Shown here: positions 31,353-47,377 of the stretch, one piece after another
Position numbering within the stretch: position 1 is the stretch's first letter
Layout: every line of letters begins with the position of its first letter
Source of the DNA: Cellulomonas flavigena DSM 20109
Lineage (GTDB): Bacteria > Actinomycetota > Actinomycetes > Actinomycetales > Cellulomonadaceae
Length of the DNA stretch: 64,000 nucleotides
Direction of reading: 5' to 3'
NCBI RefSeq assembly: GCF_000092865.1
Contig: NC_014151.1
Location: forward strand, 1,178,001-1,242,000
Program-made: the position numbers and the translations under genes
Notes under the pieces: model-generated
What the model saw: the letters and a program-made list of their open reading frames with translations, nothing else
Told to the model about the DNA's origin: nothing
Database searches by the model: none

Positions 31353-31381
31353 TCCGGACAGGTCCCAGCACCAGGTACGGT
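31353..31381 (+). promoter_or_regulatory. rrn promoter P3
   Basis: -35 TCCGGA (31353-31358), 17-bp spacer CAGGTC...AGG, -10 TACGGT (31376-31381). Same architecture as P2 and P4. Confidence 0.5.
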
Positions 31382-31421
31382 CATCCCGCTGCAGCGGCTC
31401 CACGGAGCCGGCGCAGCACGG

Positions 31422-31450
31422 TCGGACCAGGTCCGGCGATCAGGTACGGT
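31422..31450 (+). promoter_or_regulatory. rrn promoter P4
   Basis: -35 TCGGAC (31422-31427), 17-bp spacer CAGGTC...CAGG, -10 TACGGT (31445-31450). It begins 69 bp after P3, and P3 begins 67 bp after P2. Confidence 0.5.
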
Positions 31451-31546
31451 TCACCAGCCGCCGCAGCCCCTCGGGGCGGGCGGGGACGAGCCGAGACCGG
31501 GTCGCAGGACCAGGCAGCCGGGAAGACGGAAGCCGAGAGGCCGAAG

Positions 31547-31575
31547 TTGACCGGGAGCCGCGGATCGGCTAAGTT
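31547..31575 (+). promoter_or_regulatory. rrn promoter P5, the best consensus match
   Basis: -35 TTGACC (31547-31552), 17-bp spacer, -10 TAAGTT (31570-31575). Closest to the sigma-A consensus of the five and nearest to the rRNA, so probably the main start. Confidence 0.7.
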
Positions 31576-31811
31576 TGAACGGTTGCCTCCAGACAGGCCC
31601 GAAAGGGTCCAGTGGATGCGCGTCTGTTCCTTGAGAACTCAACAGTGTGCCAAGTAGTCGATGCCATGTTTGTGGTGTCGAGTCCAGGTCGGATCCACCC
31701 CGTGGTGATGGCTTGGAGTATTGATGCCAGTTGATGCCCACTCTTTGTGGTGGGTTTCTTTGTGTGTCTGTTGCCTGCCGGTCTTCGGGTTGGTGGGTGG
31801 CTGTTTGACAT
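31576..31811 (+). other. rRNA leader with antitermination-type boxes
   Basis: The leader contains TTGAGAACTCAACAGTGTGC (31631-31650), a motif echoed at 33694 before the 23S gene (TTGAGAACTGCACAGTGGAC) and more weakly before 5S. CCCAC/GTGGG (31737-31754) followed by TTTCTTTG forms a small hairpin that may act in processing or attenuation. No coding sequence here. Confidence 0.6.
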
Positions 31812-36847
<5,036 letters not shown>

Positions 36848-36926
36848 CCATCATTCTTGCTACGCGTCCACTGTGCGGTTCCCGAGAAACCAACGGCACC
36901 CGTGTGCTCGTTGACAACTCGACAGC

Positions 36927-37043
36927 GTTACGGCGGTCATAGCGAAGGGGAAACGCCCGGTCCCATTCCGAACCCGGAAGCTAAGCCCTTCAGCGCCGAT
37001 GGTACTGCACTCGCCAGGGTGTGGGAGAGTAGGACGCCGCCGG
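36927..37043 (+). rRNA. rrf: 5S ribosomal RNA
   Basis: About 117 nt. Starts GTTACGGCGGTCATAGCG, contains the conserved CCGAACCCGGAAGCTAAG block, and ends in GACGCCGCCGG, which pairs with the start to close the molecule. 79 bases after 23S. Confidence 0.95.
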
Positions 37044-37053
37044 ACAACCATTC

Positions 37054-37089
37054 ACGAAAGGCCCACCCCTCACGGGGTGGGCCTTTCGT
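37054..37089. terminator. rrn operon terminator
   Basis: ACGAAAGGCCCACCCC, loop TCAC, and the exact reverse complement: a perfect 16-bp stem ending in TTTCGT. Stands 10 bases after 5S. Symmetrical with A and T flanks, so it can also stop glgB transcripts arriving from the other side. Confidence 0.92.
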
Positions 37090-37172
37090 CGTTCCACGGC
37101 CGGCGCGCTCGTGTCACGGCGCGAGGGGCACCGCCCTGGGACGGCGCCCCTCGCCCTCGTGTGCGGGGCCGT

Positions 37173-39404
37173 TCAGCTCGTCGCGGTCGGATCCGGGGTG
37201 CCGGCGGTAGTGTCCTGCGCGGGGGATTCGGCCACGAGCACGACCGCGGCCAGGGGCGGGACGCGGACCTCCGCCGACCATCCGCGGCCGTAGTGCTCGA
37301 CCGGCTCGGCAGTGATCCGCCCGAGGTTGCCCACGCCGGAGCCGCCGTACGCCGCGGCATCGGAGTTGTACGCCTCGTACCAGGTGCCCCCGTGCGGAAG
37401 AGGCAGTCGCCATCCCTCGTGCGGGACCCCGGCGAAGTTCACCACGACGACGGCGGTCGGTGCGTCCGGAGCCTTGCGGACGTAGGCGAGCAGGTTGAGG
37501 TCGGCCTCGTCCGACGCCAGCCACTCGAACCCGTCCGGCGTGTGGTCGAGCGCCCAGAGAGCCGGAGTCCGCCGGTACAGGGCATTGAGGTCGCGCACGG
37601 CCTGGACGACGCCGCGGTGCGCCGGGTCGTCCAGCGCGTGCCAGTCGAGCGACCGCGCCTCGGCCCACTCCGTCTGCTGCGCGAACTCCTGACCCATGAA
37701 CAGCAGCTGCTTGCCGGGGTGCGTCCACTGGTAGGCGAGCAGTGCCCGGACACCGGCGAGCTTCTGCCAGTGGTCGCCCGGCATCCGCTCGTAGAGCGAC
37801 CCCTTGCCGTGCACCACCTCGTCGTGGCTGATCGGGAGCACGAAGTGCTCCGAGAACGCGTAGACCATCGAGAACGTGATCTCGTGGTGGTGGTAGCGCC
37901 GGTTGATCGGTTCCTCGCGCAGGTACCGCAGGGTGTCGTTCATCCACCCCATGTTCCACTTCAAGCCGAATCCGAGGCCCTGCGCGGAGGTGGGGGCCGT
38001 GACGCCGGGCCACGCCGTGGACTCCTCGGCGATCATCATGATCCCCGGGGTCCGGCGGTAGGCCGTCGCGTTCGCCTCCTGGAGGAACGAGATCGCCTCG
38101 AGGTTCTCGCGCCCGCCGTACGCGTTCGGCCGCCACTGGCCGGGCTGGCGGGAGTAGTCGAGGTACAGCATGGACGCGACGGCGTCGACCCGCAGCCCGT
38201 CGACGTGGAACTCCTCGAGCCAGTACGTCGCGTTGGCGACGAGGAAGTTGCGGACCTCGGCGCGGCCGAAGTTGAAGACGTACGTGCCCCAGTCGGGGTG
38301 CTCGCCGAGCAGCGGGTCGGGGTGCTCGTACAGGGCGGTACCGTCGAACTGCGCCAGGGCCCACTCGTCCTTGGGGAAGTGCGCGGGCACCCAGTCGACG
38401 ATGACCCCGATACCGGCGCGGTGCAGGCAGTCGACGAGGTACCGGAAGTCGTCAGGGTGCCCGAACCGTGACGTCGGCGCGTAGTACGACGAGACCTGGT
38501 AGCCCCAGGAGCCGCCGAAGGGGTGCTCCGCGACGGGCAGCAGCTCGACGTGCGTGAAGCCGAGGTCCAGCGCGTACTCGGTGAGCTGGTGCGCCAGGTC
38601 CCGGTAGGACAGCCCCTGCCGCCACGAACCGAGGTGCACCTCGTAGACGCTGACCGGGCCGGCGTGCGGGTCGCGCTGCGCCCGGGCCGCCATCCAGGCG
38701 TCGTCGGACCACTCGTAGCCCGACTCGACGACGACCGACGCGGTCGCGGGCGGGACCTCGGTGCCCTTGGCCAGCGGGTCGGCCTTCTGGCGCCACGAGC
38801 CGTCGGACCCGAGGATCTCGAACTTGTACCGGGCGCCTGCGTCGACGCCCGGGGCGAACAGCTCCCAGATGCCGCTGTCGCCGAGCGACCGCATCGCGTG
38901 CGTCGCGCCCTGCCAGTGGTTGAAGTCGCCGACGACGCGCACCGCGCGCGCGTTCGGGGCCCAGACGGCGAATGCCGTGCCTCGGACCTCGCCGAGCTGC
39001 CCCGGGTAGGTGCGGACGTTCGCACCGAGCACCTGCCAGAGCTGCTCGTGACGGCCCTCGCGGACCAGGTGACGGTCGAGCTCCTGGACCGTCGGCAGGA
39101 AGCGGTACGGGTCGTCGCCGGTCGTCGTCCACCCGTCGTACGTGACCTCGAGGCGGTAGTCCGGCACCTCGGTGCCCGGCAGGAGCGCCGCCCAGACACC
39201 GTCGACCTCGTGCTGCGCAGGGAACGACCCGTCCGCGGTCACGACCTCGACCCGCTCGGCGAGCGGTCGGAGCGCGCGGACGGTCACGGCGCCGTCGCCC
39301 ACGTGGGGGCCGAGGACGGCGTGCGGGTCGTAGTGCGCGCCCGCCGCGACGGCGCGCAGCGTGTCGTGGTCGACGGGCACGGGAGAGGGGGCGGCCGCAG
39401 TCAT
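37173..39404 (-). CDS. glgB: 1,4-alpha-glucan branching enzyme
   Basis: GH13 enzyme that makes the alpha-1,6 branches of glycogen. 743 residues from ATG 39404. Two N-terminal beta domains (a CBM48 around 125-230), then the catalytic barrel with nucleophile D407 in DGLRVDAV, acid/base E460 in IAEES and the [12 protein letters not shown] aspartate segment, then a C-terminal beta domain. Faces the rRNA operon across its terminator. In the GlgE pathway GlgB branches the linear chains made by GlgE. Confidence 0.96.
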   Translation of the reverse strand: MTAAAPSPVPVDHDTLRAVAAGAHYDPHAVLGPHVGDGAVTVRALRPLAERVEVVTADGSFPAQHEVDGVWAALLPGTEVPDYRLEVTYDGWTTTGDDPYRFLPTVQELDRHLVREGRHEQLWQVLGANVRTYPGQLGEVRGTAFAVWAPNARAVRVVGDFNHWQGATHAMRSLGDSGIWELFAPGVDAGARYKFEILGSDGSWRQKADPLAKGTEVPPATASVVVESGYEWSDDAWMAARAQRDPHAGPVSVYEVHLGSWRQGLSYRDLAHQLTEYALDLGFTHVELLPVAEHPFGGSWGYQVSSYYAPTSRFGHPDDFRYLVDCLHRAGIGVIVDWVPAHFPKDEWALAQFDGTALYEHPDPLLGEHPDWGTYVFNFGRAEVRNFLVANATYWLEEFHVDGLRVDAVASMLYLDYSRQPGQWRPNAYGGRENLEAISFLQEANATAYRRTPGIMMIAEESTAWPGVTAPTSAQGLGFGLKWNMGWMNDTLRYLREEPINRRYHHHEITFSMVYAFSEHFVLPISHDEVVHGKGSLYERMPGDHWQKLAGVRALLAYQWTHPGKQLLFMGQEFAQQTEWAEARSLDWHALDDPAHRGVVQAVRDLNALYRRTPALWALDHTPDGFEWLASDEADLNLLAYVRKAPDAPTAVVVVNFAGVPHEGWRLPLPHGGTWYEAYNSDAAAYGGSGVGNLGRITAEPVEHYGRGWSAEVRVPPLAAVVLVAESPAQDTTAGTPDPTATS

Positions 39405-39532
39405 GTCACTACCCAACCACCCTCGTGCCGTTGTCGCAGGTGATCGTCGGTCGAGCGGCCCCCGCGTGCCGCACGGCGCATCGGGCGGCGGCCCCACCGA
39501 CCGGTGCCACGGGTTCGCCCCGCGCAGCGCCG

Positions 39533-39538
39533 TAGACT
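39533..39538 (+). promoter_or_regulatory. -10 candidate of the alpha-galactosidase gene
   Basis: TAGACT, 27 bp before the GTG at 39566, with GGAGGTG as ribosome-binding site in between. The gap to the divergent glgB is 161 bp. Confidence 0.4.
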
Positions 39539-39565
39539 CACGCGACCCACCAACGGAGGTGAGCG

Positions 39566-41758
39566 GTGCCCCAGCGTCCCGACGAGACGATGTCCACGCC
39601 GTGCGACCCGCAGGGCGGCGCGCGGCCGCCCGAGCTCCTGCACCTGCGGGCCGCAGGCGTCAGCCTCGTCCTCGACCTCGCGGGGATGCCGCGCGTGCTG
39701 CACTGGGGTGCCGACCTCGGTGACCTCGACGACGCTGCGCTGGCGGACCTGCGGCTCGCCGTGCGGCCGGCACCCGCGGGGTTCCCCGTCGACGGCGAGG
39801 TCGTGCCCTCCGTGCTGCCGTCGCAGGCCGAGGGGTGGCTGGGGACCCCCGGCCTCACCGGATCACGCGCCGGGCGTTCGTGGTCCCCGCGCTTCGCGGC
39901 GGGCACACCGTCACTGACGTCCGGCGACGACGGCGGCGCGGTGCTCGTGGTCCCGGCTGCCGACCCGGCGACAGGCCTGGAGCTGGAGCTCGTCGTGGAG
40001 CTCACGCCGCAGGGGCTGGTGCGGCAGCGGGCGACCCTCACGAGCACCGGGGGCGACCCGTACGAGGTCGGCGGTCTGCTGCTCATGCTCCCCGTGCCCG
40101 CGCGGGCCACGACCCTCCTGGACTTCGGCGGGCACTGGGCGCGGGAGCGCGCGCCGCAGCGCACGGCGTTCACGCACGGCACACGGCTGCGCGAGAACCG
40201 CCGCGGCCGCACGGGCTTCGACACCCCGTACGTGCTGGTCGCCGGCACGGACGACCTGGGGCACCGGCGTGGTGAGGCCTGGGGGTGGCACGTCGCGTGG
40301 TCCGGCAACCACCGGACGGTCGCCGAGCGCAGCCACCACCACGCAGGCCTGCTGGGCGGCGGTGAGCTGCTGGGACCGGGCGAGGTGCGGCTGGCCGCGG
40401 GGGAGTCGTACACGAGCCCGTGGGTCTACGGGTCGTACGGCGAGGACGGGCTCGACGCGGTCGCGGCGCGGTTCCACGGCTGGTTGCGGGCACGTCCGCA
40501 GCACCCGCGCAGCCCGCGCCCCGTCACCCTGAACACGTGGGAGGCGGTGTACTTCGACCACGACCTCGTGCGGCTCACGGAGCTCGCCGACGCGGCGGCG
40601 GAGGTCGGTGCCGAGCGCTTCGTGCTCGACGACGGATGGTTCGGCTCCCGTCGCGACGACACCAGCGGCCTGGGCGACTGGTACGTCTCCGACGAGGTGT
40701 GGCCCGACGGCCTCGGGGCGCTGATCGAGCACGTCACGGCGCGGGGGATGCAGTTCGGGCTGTGGGTCGAGCCCGAGATGGTCAACCCGGACTCGGACCT
40801 CGCGCGGGCCCACCCCGACTGGGTGCTCCGCCTGCCGGACCGGCTGCCGCGGCCCGCACGCTCGCAGCAGGTGCTCGACCTGGCACGCCCGGAGGCGTTC
40901 GCCCACGTCCTCGAGCGGCTCGACGCGCTGCTCACCGAGAACGACATCGCGTACCTCAAGTGGGACCACAACCGCGACCTCGTCGACGCAGGGCACGGCC
41001 CCGACGGTGTCCCCGGTGTGCACGGGCAGACGCTCGCCGTCTACCGCCTGCTCGACGCGCTGCGCGCGCGGCACCCGCGCGTCGAGATCGAGTCGTGCTC
41101 GTCCGGCGGGGCGCGGGTCGACCTGGAGATCCTGCAGCGCACCGACCGCGTGTGGGCGTCGGACTGCATCGACGCGCTCGAGCGCCGCTCGATCCAGTGG
41201 TGGACGAACCTGCTGATCCCGCTCGAGCTCATGGGGGCGCACGTCGGGTCCTCCGCCTCCCACGTGACCGGGCGCACCGCGTCGCTCGGGTTCCGGGCCG
41301 GCACCGCCCTCTTCGGCCACCTCGGCATCGAGTGGGACCTGCAGCAGGCGGACGCCGACCAGCGCGCCGAGCTCGCGTCGTGGGTCGCGCTGTACAAGGA
41401 CGTGCGCGGGCTGCTCCACACCGGCGCGAGCGTGCACGCGGACGGCGCCGACCCGGCGGTCCAGGTGCACGGCGTGGTCGCGCAGGACGGGAGCGACGCA
41501 CTGTTCACGATCGCGAGCATCGCGTCGTCCGCGCAGATGCCCGCGGGCACCGTCGCGCTGCCCGGTCTGGACCCGGCGGCGACGTACCACGTGCGCCCGC
41601 AGGAGCCGGGCGGCGGGTCGCGCGGCGGCTGGCCGACGCCGTGGTGGGGCCCCGAGGGCATCCGGACCACGGGACGGGTGCTGGCGAAGGTCGGTGTACG
41701 GGCACCGCACCTGGCGCCGGAGCAGCTCGTCCTGGTGCGGGCGACGCGCGTGGACTGA
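39566..41758 (+). CDS. GH36 alpha-galactosidase
   Basis: 730 residues, cytoplasmic. Hydrolyses terminal alpha-galactosides such as melibiose and raffinose sugars. N-terminal beta-sandwich to about 300, then the barrel with nucleophile D467 in LKWDHNRD and acid/base D533 in SDCIDA, plus WFGSRRDD and the ESCSSGGAR signature. GTG at 39566 with GGAGG upstream. Divergent from glgB and convergent with the maltokinase gene; no galactose genes lie near, so its tie to the glucan cluster is only positional. Confidence 0.94.
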   Translation: MPQRPDETMSTPCDPQGGARPPELLHLRAAGVSLVLDLAGMPRVLHWGADLGDLDDAALADLRLAVRPAPAGFPVDGEVVPSVLPSQAEGWLGTPGLTGSRAGRSWSPRFAAGTPSLTSGDDGGAVLVVPAADPATGLELELVVELTPQGLVRQRATLTSTGGDPYEVGGLLLMLPVPARATTLLDFGGHWARERAPQRTAFTHGTRLRENRRGRTGFDTPYVLVAGTDDLGHRRGEAWGWHVAWSGNHRTVAERSHHHAGLLGGGELLGPGEVRLAAGESYTSPWVYGSYGEDGLDAVAARFHGWLRARPQHPRSPRPVTLNTWEAVYFDHDLVRLTELADAAAEVGAERFVLDDGWFGSRRDDTSGLGDWYVSDEVWPDGLGALIEHVTARGMQFGLWVEPEMVNPDSDLARAHPDWVLRLPDRLPRPARSQQVLDLARPEAFAHVLERLDALLTENDIAYLKWDHNRDLVDAGHGPDGVPGVHGQTLAVYRLLDALRARHPRVEIESCSSGGARVDLEILQRTDRVWASDCIDALERRSIQWWTNLLIPLELMGAHVGSSASHVTGRTASLGFRAGTALFGHLGIEWDLQQADADQRAELASWVALYKDVRGLLHTGASVHADGADPAVQVHGVVAQDGSDALFTIASIASSAQMPAGTVALPGLDPAATYHVRPQEPGGGSRGGWPTPWWGPEGIRTTGRVLAKVGVRAPHLAPEQLVLVRATRVD

Positions 41759-41777
41759 GGCGAGCCGGGACGCGGGC

Positions 41778-43060
41778 TCAGCCGAGCAGGCGGTCCAGCC
41801 CGGCCTGCGGGATCGCGGCCCACGTGGGCCGGTTGCGCGCCTCGTACACGGCCTCGTAGAGGGTCTTGTCGAGCTCGAGGGCACGCAGCAGCAGGGTGCT
41901 CGTCGGGTCGTCGGCAGCGCCGTACCCGGTGAGCAGGCCGGCGCGCGCGTCGGCGGCCCAGGCCGCCGCTGCGTCGCCGGTGAGCCCGCCCACGGCAGCT
42001 GCGTAGTCGAACGAGCGCAGCAGCCCCGCGACGTCGCGCAGCGCCAGGTCGGGTCGCACGCGCGCTGCGAGCGGGGCGAGAGGCTCGCCCTCGAAGTCGA
42101 TGACGAACCAGCGTCCCGTGGAGCGCAGCACCTGGCCGAGGTGCAGGTCGCCGTGGACGCGCTGGCGGGCCGGGGCGCTCGCCAGGGCGGCGAGCTCGTC
42201 GACGACCGCGCGCACCGCCGCCTCCCGCACCGTCAGCGCGGGGACGGCCGCAACGGCCCAGGCGAAGCGGTCGGCAAGGGCGCGGGCGGGCGCGGTGGCG
42301 TCCCCCGCGGCCTCCGCGCCGTACGCGCGCACCAGGGCGTCGTGCATGCCCGCCACGGTCGCGCCGAGCTCGGCCGCGGGCCCGCCGAAGGCGCGGCCCT
42401 CACGCGCCCACGTGCACGCCAGCTCGAAGCCGTCCTGCGCGCCGGGCACGAACGCGCTGAGCACGCCGAGGTACCCGACCGCGGTGCCGCCGTCGGGAGT
42501 CGCCCACCGGGCCTGTGCCCAGGCCATCGGCGCCGGGACACCGTCCCAGCCGGCGTCGACGAGCCGGCGCGGCACGTCGATGTCGGGGTTCTCGCCGTCG
42601 GCCACCGAGCGCAGGACCTTGAGGATGCCCGTCGGGCCGCCCGCAGCTCCGGGCAGCACGACGGACGTGTTCGACTGCTCGCCGGTGACGACACGGGCGG
42701 CACGCACGTCCACGTCGGCGCCGGGGCCGTCCGCGGCCGTCAGCCACGCGGCGAGGAACCGGGGGTCGCCGGCGGCGTCGAGAACCGTGCGGCCCCGCAC
42801 GGCGCCCACGACCACCGTCGGGTCCACGTCGTCCGCCGAGGCGTCGGCCAGCACGACCGGCACCTGCAGCACCACGTCCACCGCCCCCGCGCGGGCCCGC
42901 ACCAGCAGCACGCGCACGTCGTCGGCCAGGTGCACCGTGCCCAGGCACGACAGGTGCGCGTCGACCCCCTTGGCCGGGTACCACCGCCGCTGCGGCAGCC
43001 ACGTGCCCAGCAGCCCGACCACGTCGCGGTCGAGCTCGTCGGGTGCCGTCGCGTCGAGGA

Positions 43061-43064
<4 letters not shown>
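41778..43064 (-). CDS. mak: Maltokinase
   Basis: ATP-dependent kinase that makes maltose-1-phosphate, the GlgE substrate. 428 residues: an N-terminal cap ([12 protein letters not shown]) and a kinase-like C-lobe with [10 protein letters not shown] (catalytic) and VIDFEGEP (metal-binding). The GTG overlaps the treS stop (GTGA), so TreS and Mak are made in step; in some relatives the two are fused into one protein, here they are separate. Last gene of glgE-treS-mak. Confidence 0.94.
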
Positions 43065-44976
<1,912 letters not shown>

Positions 44977-44980
<4 letters not shown>

Positions 44981-47199
44981 CGCTGCCCGGGCGCGTGCTC
45001 GAGGTGCACGACGTGCGCGACGCGGACCTGTGGGTCGAGGCGGACGTACACCTCGTCGGACCAGGCGAAGGACTCGCCCGACAGCACGTCGTGCGCGACC
45101 ACCCCACGCCCGGCGGGCAGTCCGAACGCCGAGAGGTCGAGGTGGACTGTGCCCTCGCGCGCACGGTGCGGGTCGATGTTGACGACGACGACGACGGTGT
45201 CCGCGCGTCCCGTGGGGGAGTGCTCGGCGTCGAGGTGGCGCGAGAAGCACACGAGCGCGTCGTCGGTCGTGGGGTGCACGCGCACGTTGCGCAGCTGCTG
45301 CAGCGCGGGGTGCGCGCGGCGGATCTCGTTGAGCCGGCCGATCAGCAGCGCGATGCCCAGGTCGTCCGCCCGTGACCAGTCACGGGGCCGGAACTCGTAC
45401 TTCTCGTTGTCGATCTGCTCCTCGACGCCCGGGCGCGGCACGTCCTCCACGAGCTCGTAGCCCGAGTAGACGCCCCACGTGGGCGAGCCGGTCGCGGCGA
45501 GCACCGCCCGGACCGCGAAGCCCGGCACCCCGCCCTGCTGCAGGTACGGCGGCAGGATGTCGTGCGTCGTCGGCCAGAACGAGGGGCGCAGCCACGGCGC
45601 CTCCGCGCCGCCGACGCGGGCGAGGTACTCCTCGAGCTCGGCCTTGGTGTTGCGCCACGTGAAGTACGTGTACGACTGGTGGAACCCGATCTTCGCGAGC
45701 GTGAGCATCATGGCGGGCCGCGTGAACGCCTCGGACAGGAACAGCACGTCCGGGTGCGACTCGCGCACGTCCGCCAGCAGGCGCTGCCAGAACGACAGCG
45801 GCTTGGTGTGCGGGTTGTCGACGCGGAACGCCGTGACGCCGTGGTCGATCCACACCTGCAGCACGCGGCGGATCTCCGCGTAGATGCCCTCGGGGTCGTT
45901 GTCGAAGTTCAGCGGGTAGATGTCCTGGTACTTCTTCGGCGGGTTCTCCGCGTAGGCGATCGTCCCGTCCGCCCGCGTCGTGAACCACTCCGGGTGCTCG
46001 GCGACCCACGGGTGGTCGGGCGAGGCCTGCAGCGCGATGTCGAGCGCGACCTCCATGCCCAGCGAGCGGGCACGCGCGACGAACGCGTCGAAGTCCTCGA
46101 ACGTGCCCAGGCTCGGTTCGATCGCGTCGTGCCCGCCGTCCGGCGAGCCGATCGCGTACGGGGAGCCCGGGTCGCCGGGCAGCGCCGTCAGCGCGTTGTT
46201 GCGGCCCTTGCGGTACGTCGTGCCGATCGGGTGGACGGGCGTCAGGTACACGACGTCGAAGCCCATCGCCGCGATGCGCGGCAGCTGGTTCGCCGCCGTG
46301 CGCAGCGTCCCCGACGTCCACTCCTGGGTCGTCTCGTCGAACGTCGCGCCGTGCGAGCGCGGGAACAGCTCGTACCACGAGCCGTTCAGCGCGAGCCGAC
46401 GGTGCACCACGAGGGGGTAGGTACGCGAGGTCGTCACCAGGTCGCGCAGCGGGTGCTCCGCGAGGACCTCGCGCACCTCGGTCGACAGCGCGGCGGCGAG
46501 CCGCGCGAGCGGCGGGCGCGTCGTGTCGCGCAGGGCCGTGACCGCGTCGAGGAGCACGCGAGCGCCCCGCGGCGGCACCGCGTCGTCGCCCGTGCGGTGC
46601 GCGGCGCGCTCGAGGACCCGTGTCCCCTCCGTCAGCATGAGCTCGACGTCGATGCCGGCCTCGACCTTGATCGCGGCGTCGTGCGCCCACGTGCCGTACG
46701 GGTCGGACCAGCCCTCGACCCGGAACGACCAGTCACCCTCCGCGTCGGGCACGACGCGCGCGCCGTAGCGGTCCAGTCCCGGCGCGACGTCGGCCATGCG
46801 CACCGAGGAGTGGACCGAGCCGTCGGGGCGCAGCAGCACGGCCGTGGCCCCGAGAGCGTCATGGCCCTCACGGATGACCGTCGCCTCGATCGGCACCGCC
46901 TCGCCGACGACGGCCTTGGCCGGGAACCGGCCCTCCTCGGCGACCGGCGACACGTCGAGCACCGGGATCCGGCCGACCGGGGGCGCGGGTGCCGGGCTCG
47001 GGGACGGCGGCGCCGGGACCGGCGCGGTGGGCGCCGCGGCGGCTGTCGCGGTGGGCGCCGCTGCCGGGGCAGGTGTGGTGGCGGGGGAGGTCGTACCCGT
47101 GCCGGTCGGCTGCTCCGACGCGGGCACGGGGACGTCCGCACGTGGGCGGCCGGGTCGCTCGGCCGGTGACGTGCGACGAGGGCGGCGGGGAGTCGTCAC
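44977..47199 (-). CDS. glgE: Alpha-1,4-glucan:maltose-1-phosphate maltosyltransferase
   Basis: GH13_3 enzyme that extends alpha-1,4-glucan with maltosyl units from maltose-1-phosphate. 740 residues from the GTG at 47199. Nucleophile D461 in [10 protein letters not shown], acid E490 in [23 protein letters not shown] and [17 protein letters not shown] match GlgE. Before the catalytic core there is an unusual disordered stretch, about residues 20-80, of proline, alanine and threonine. The start follows TAGGTT by seven bases, suggesting a leaderless mRNA. First gene of glgE-treS-mak, divergent from glgP. Confidence 0.96.
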
Positions 47200-47206
47200 G
47201 GTCCCG

Positions 47207-47212
47207 AACCTA
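47207..47212 (-). promoter_or_regulatory. -10 box of glgE, leaderless spacing
   Basis: Reads TAGGTT on the minus strand and ends seven bases before the GTG, so transcription would begin at or beside the start codon. No ribosome-binding site is present. Confidence 0.5.
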
Positions 47213-47364
47213 TCCGGCAGGTCGGGGTGGCGGCATCCGGGGACGGCGCGTCGCCCCGCGCGTCGCGCCTGCGTCACCCGCGCCCCGGCCCGTCGTCACG
47301 ACCGACCCGGACGCGTGTCCGGATCAGGCGGTCGCGGAGGGCTGTGCGATCCGTCCGTTCTGCG

Positions 47365-47370
47365 TAGTCT
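47365..47370 (+). promoter_or_regulatory. -10 box of glgP, leaderless spacing
   Basis: TAGTCT ends seven bases before the glgP GTG and there is no ribosome-binding site. The glgE-glgP divergent gap (47200-47377) therefore has matching leaderless promoters at its two ends. Confidence 0.5.
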
Positions 47371-47377
47371 CACGGCC

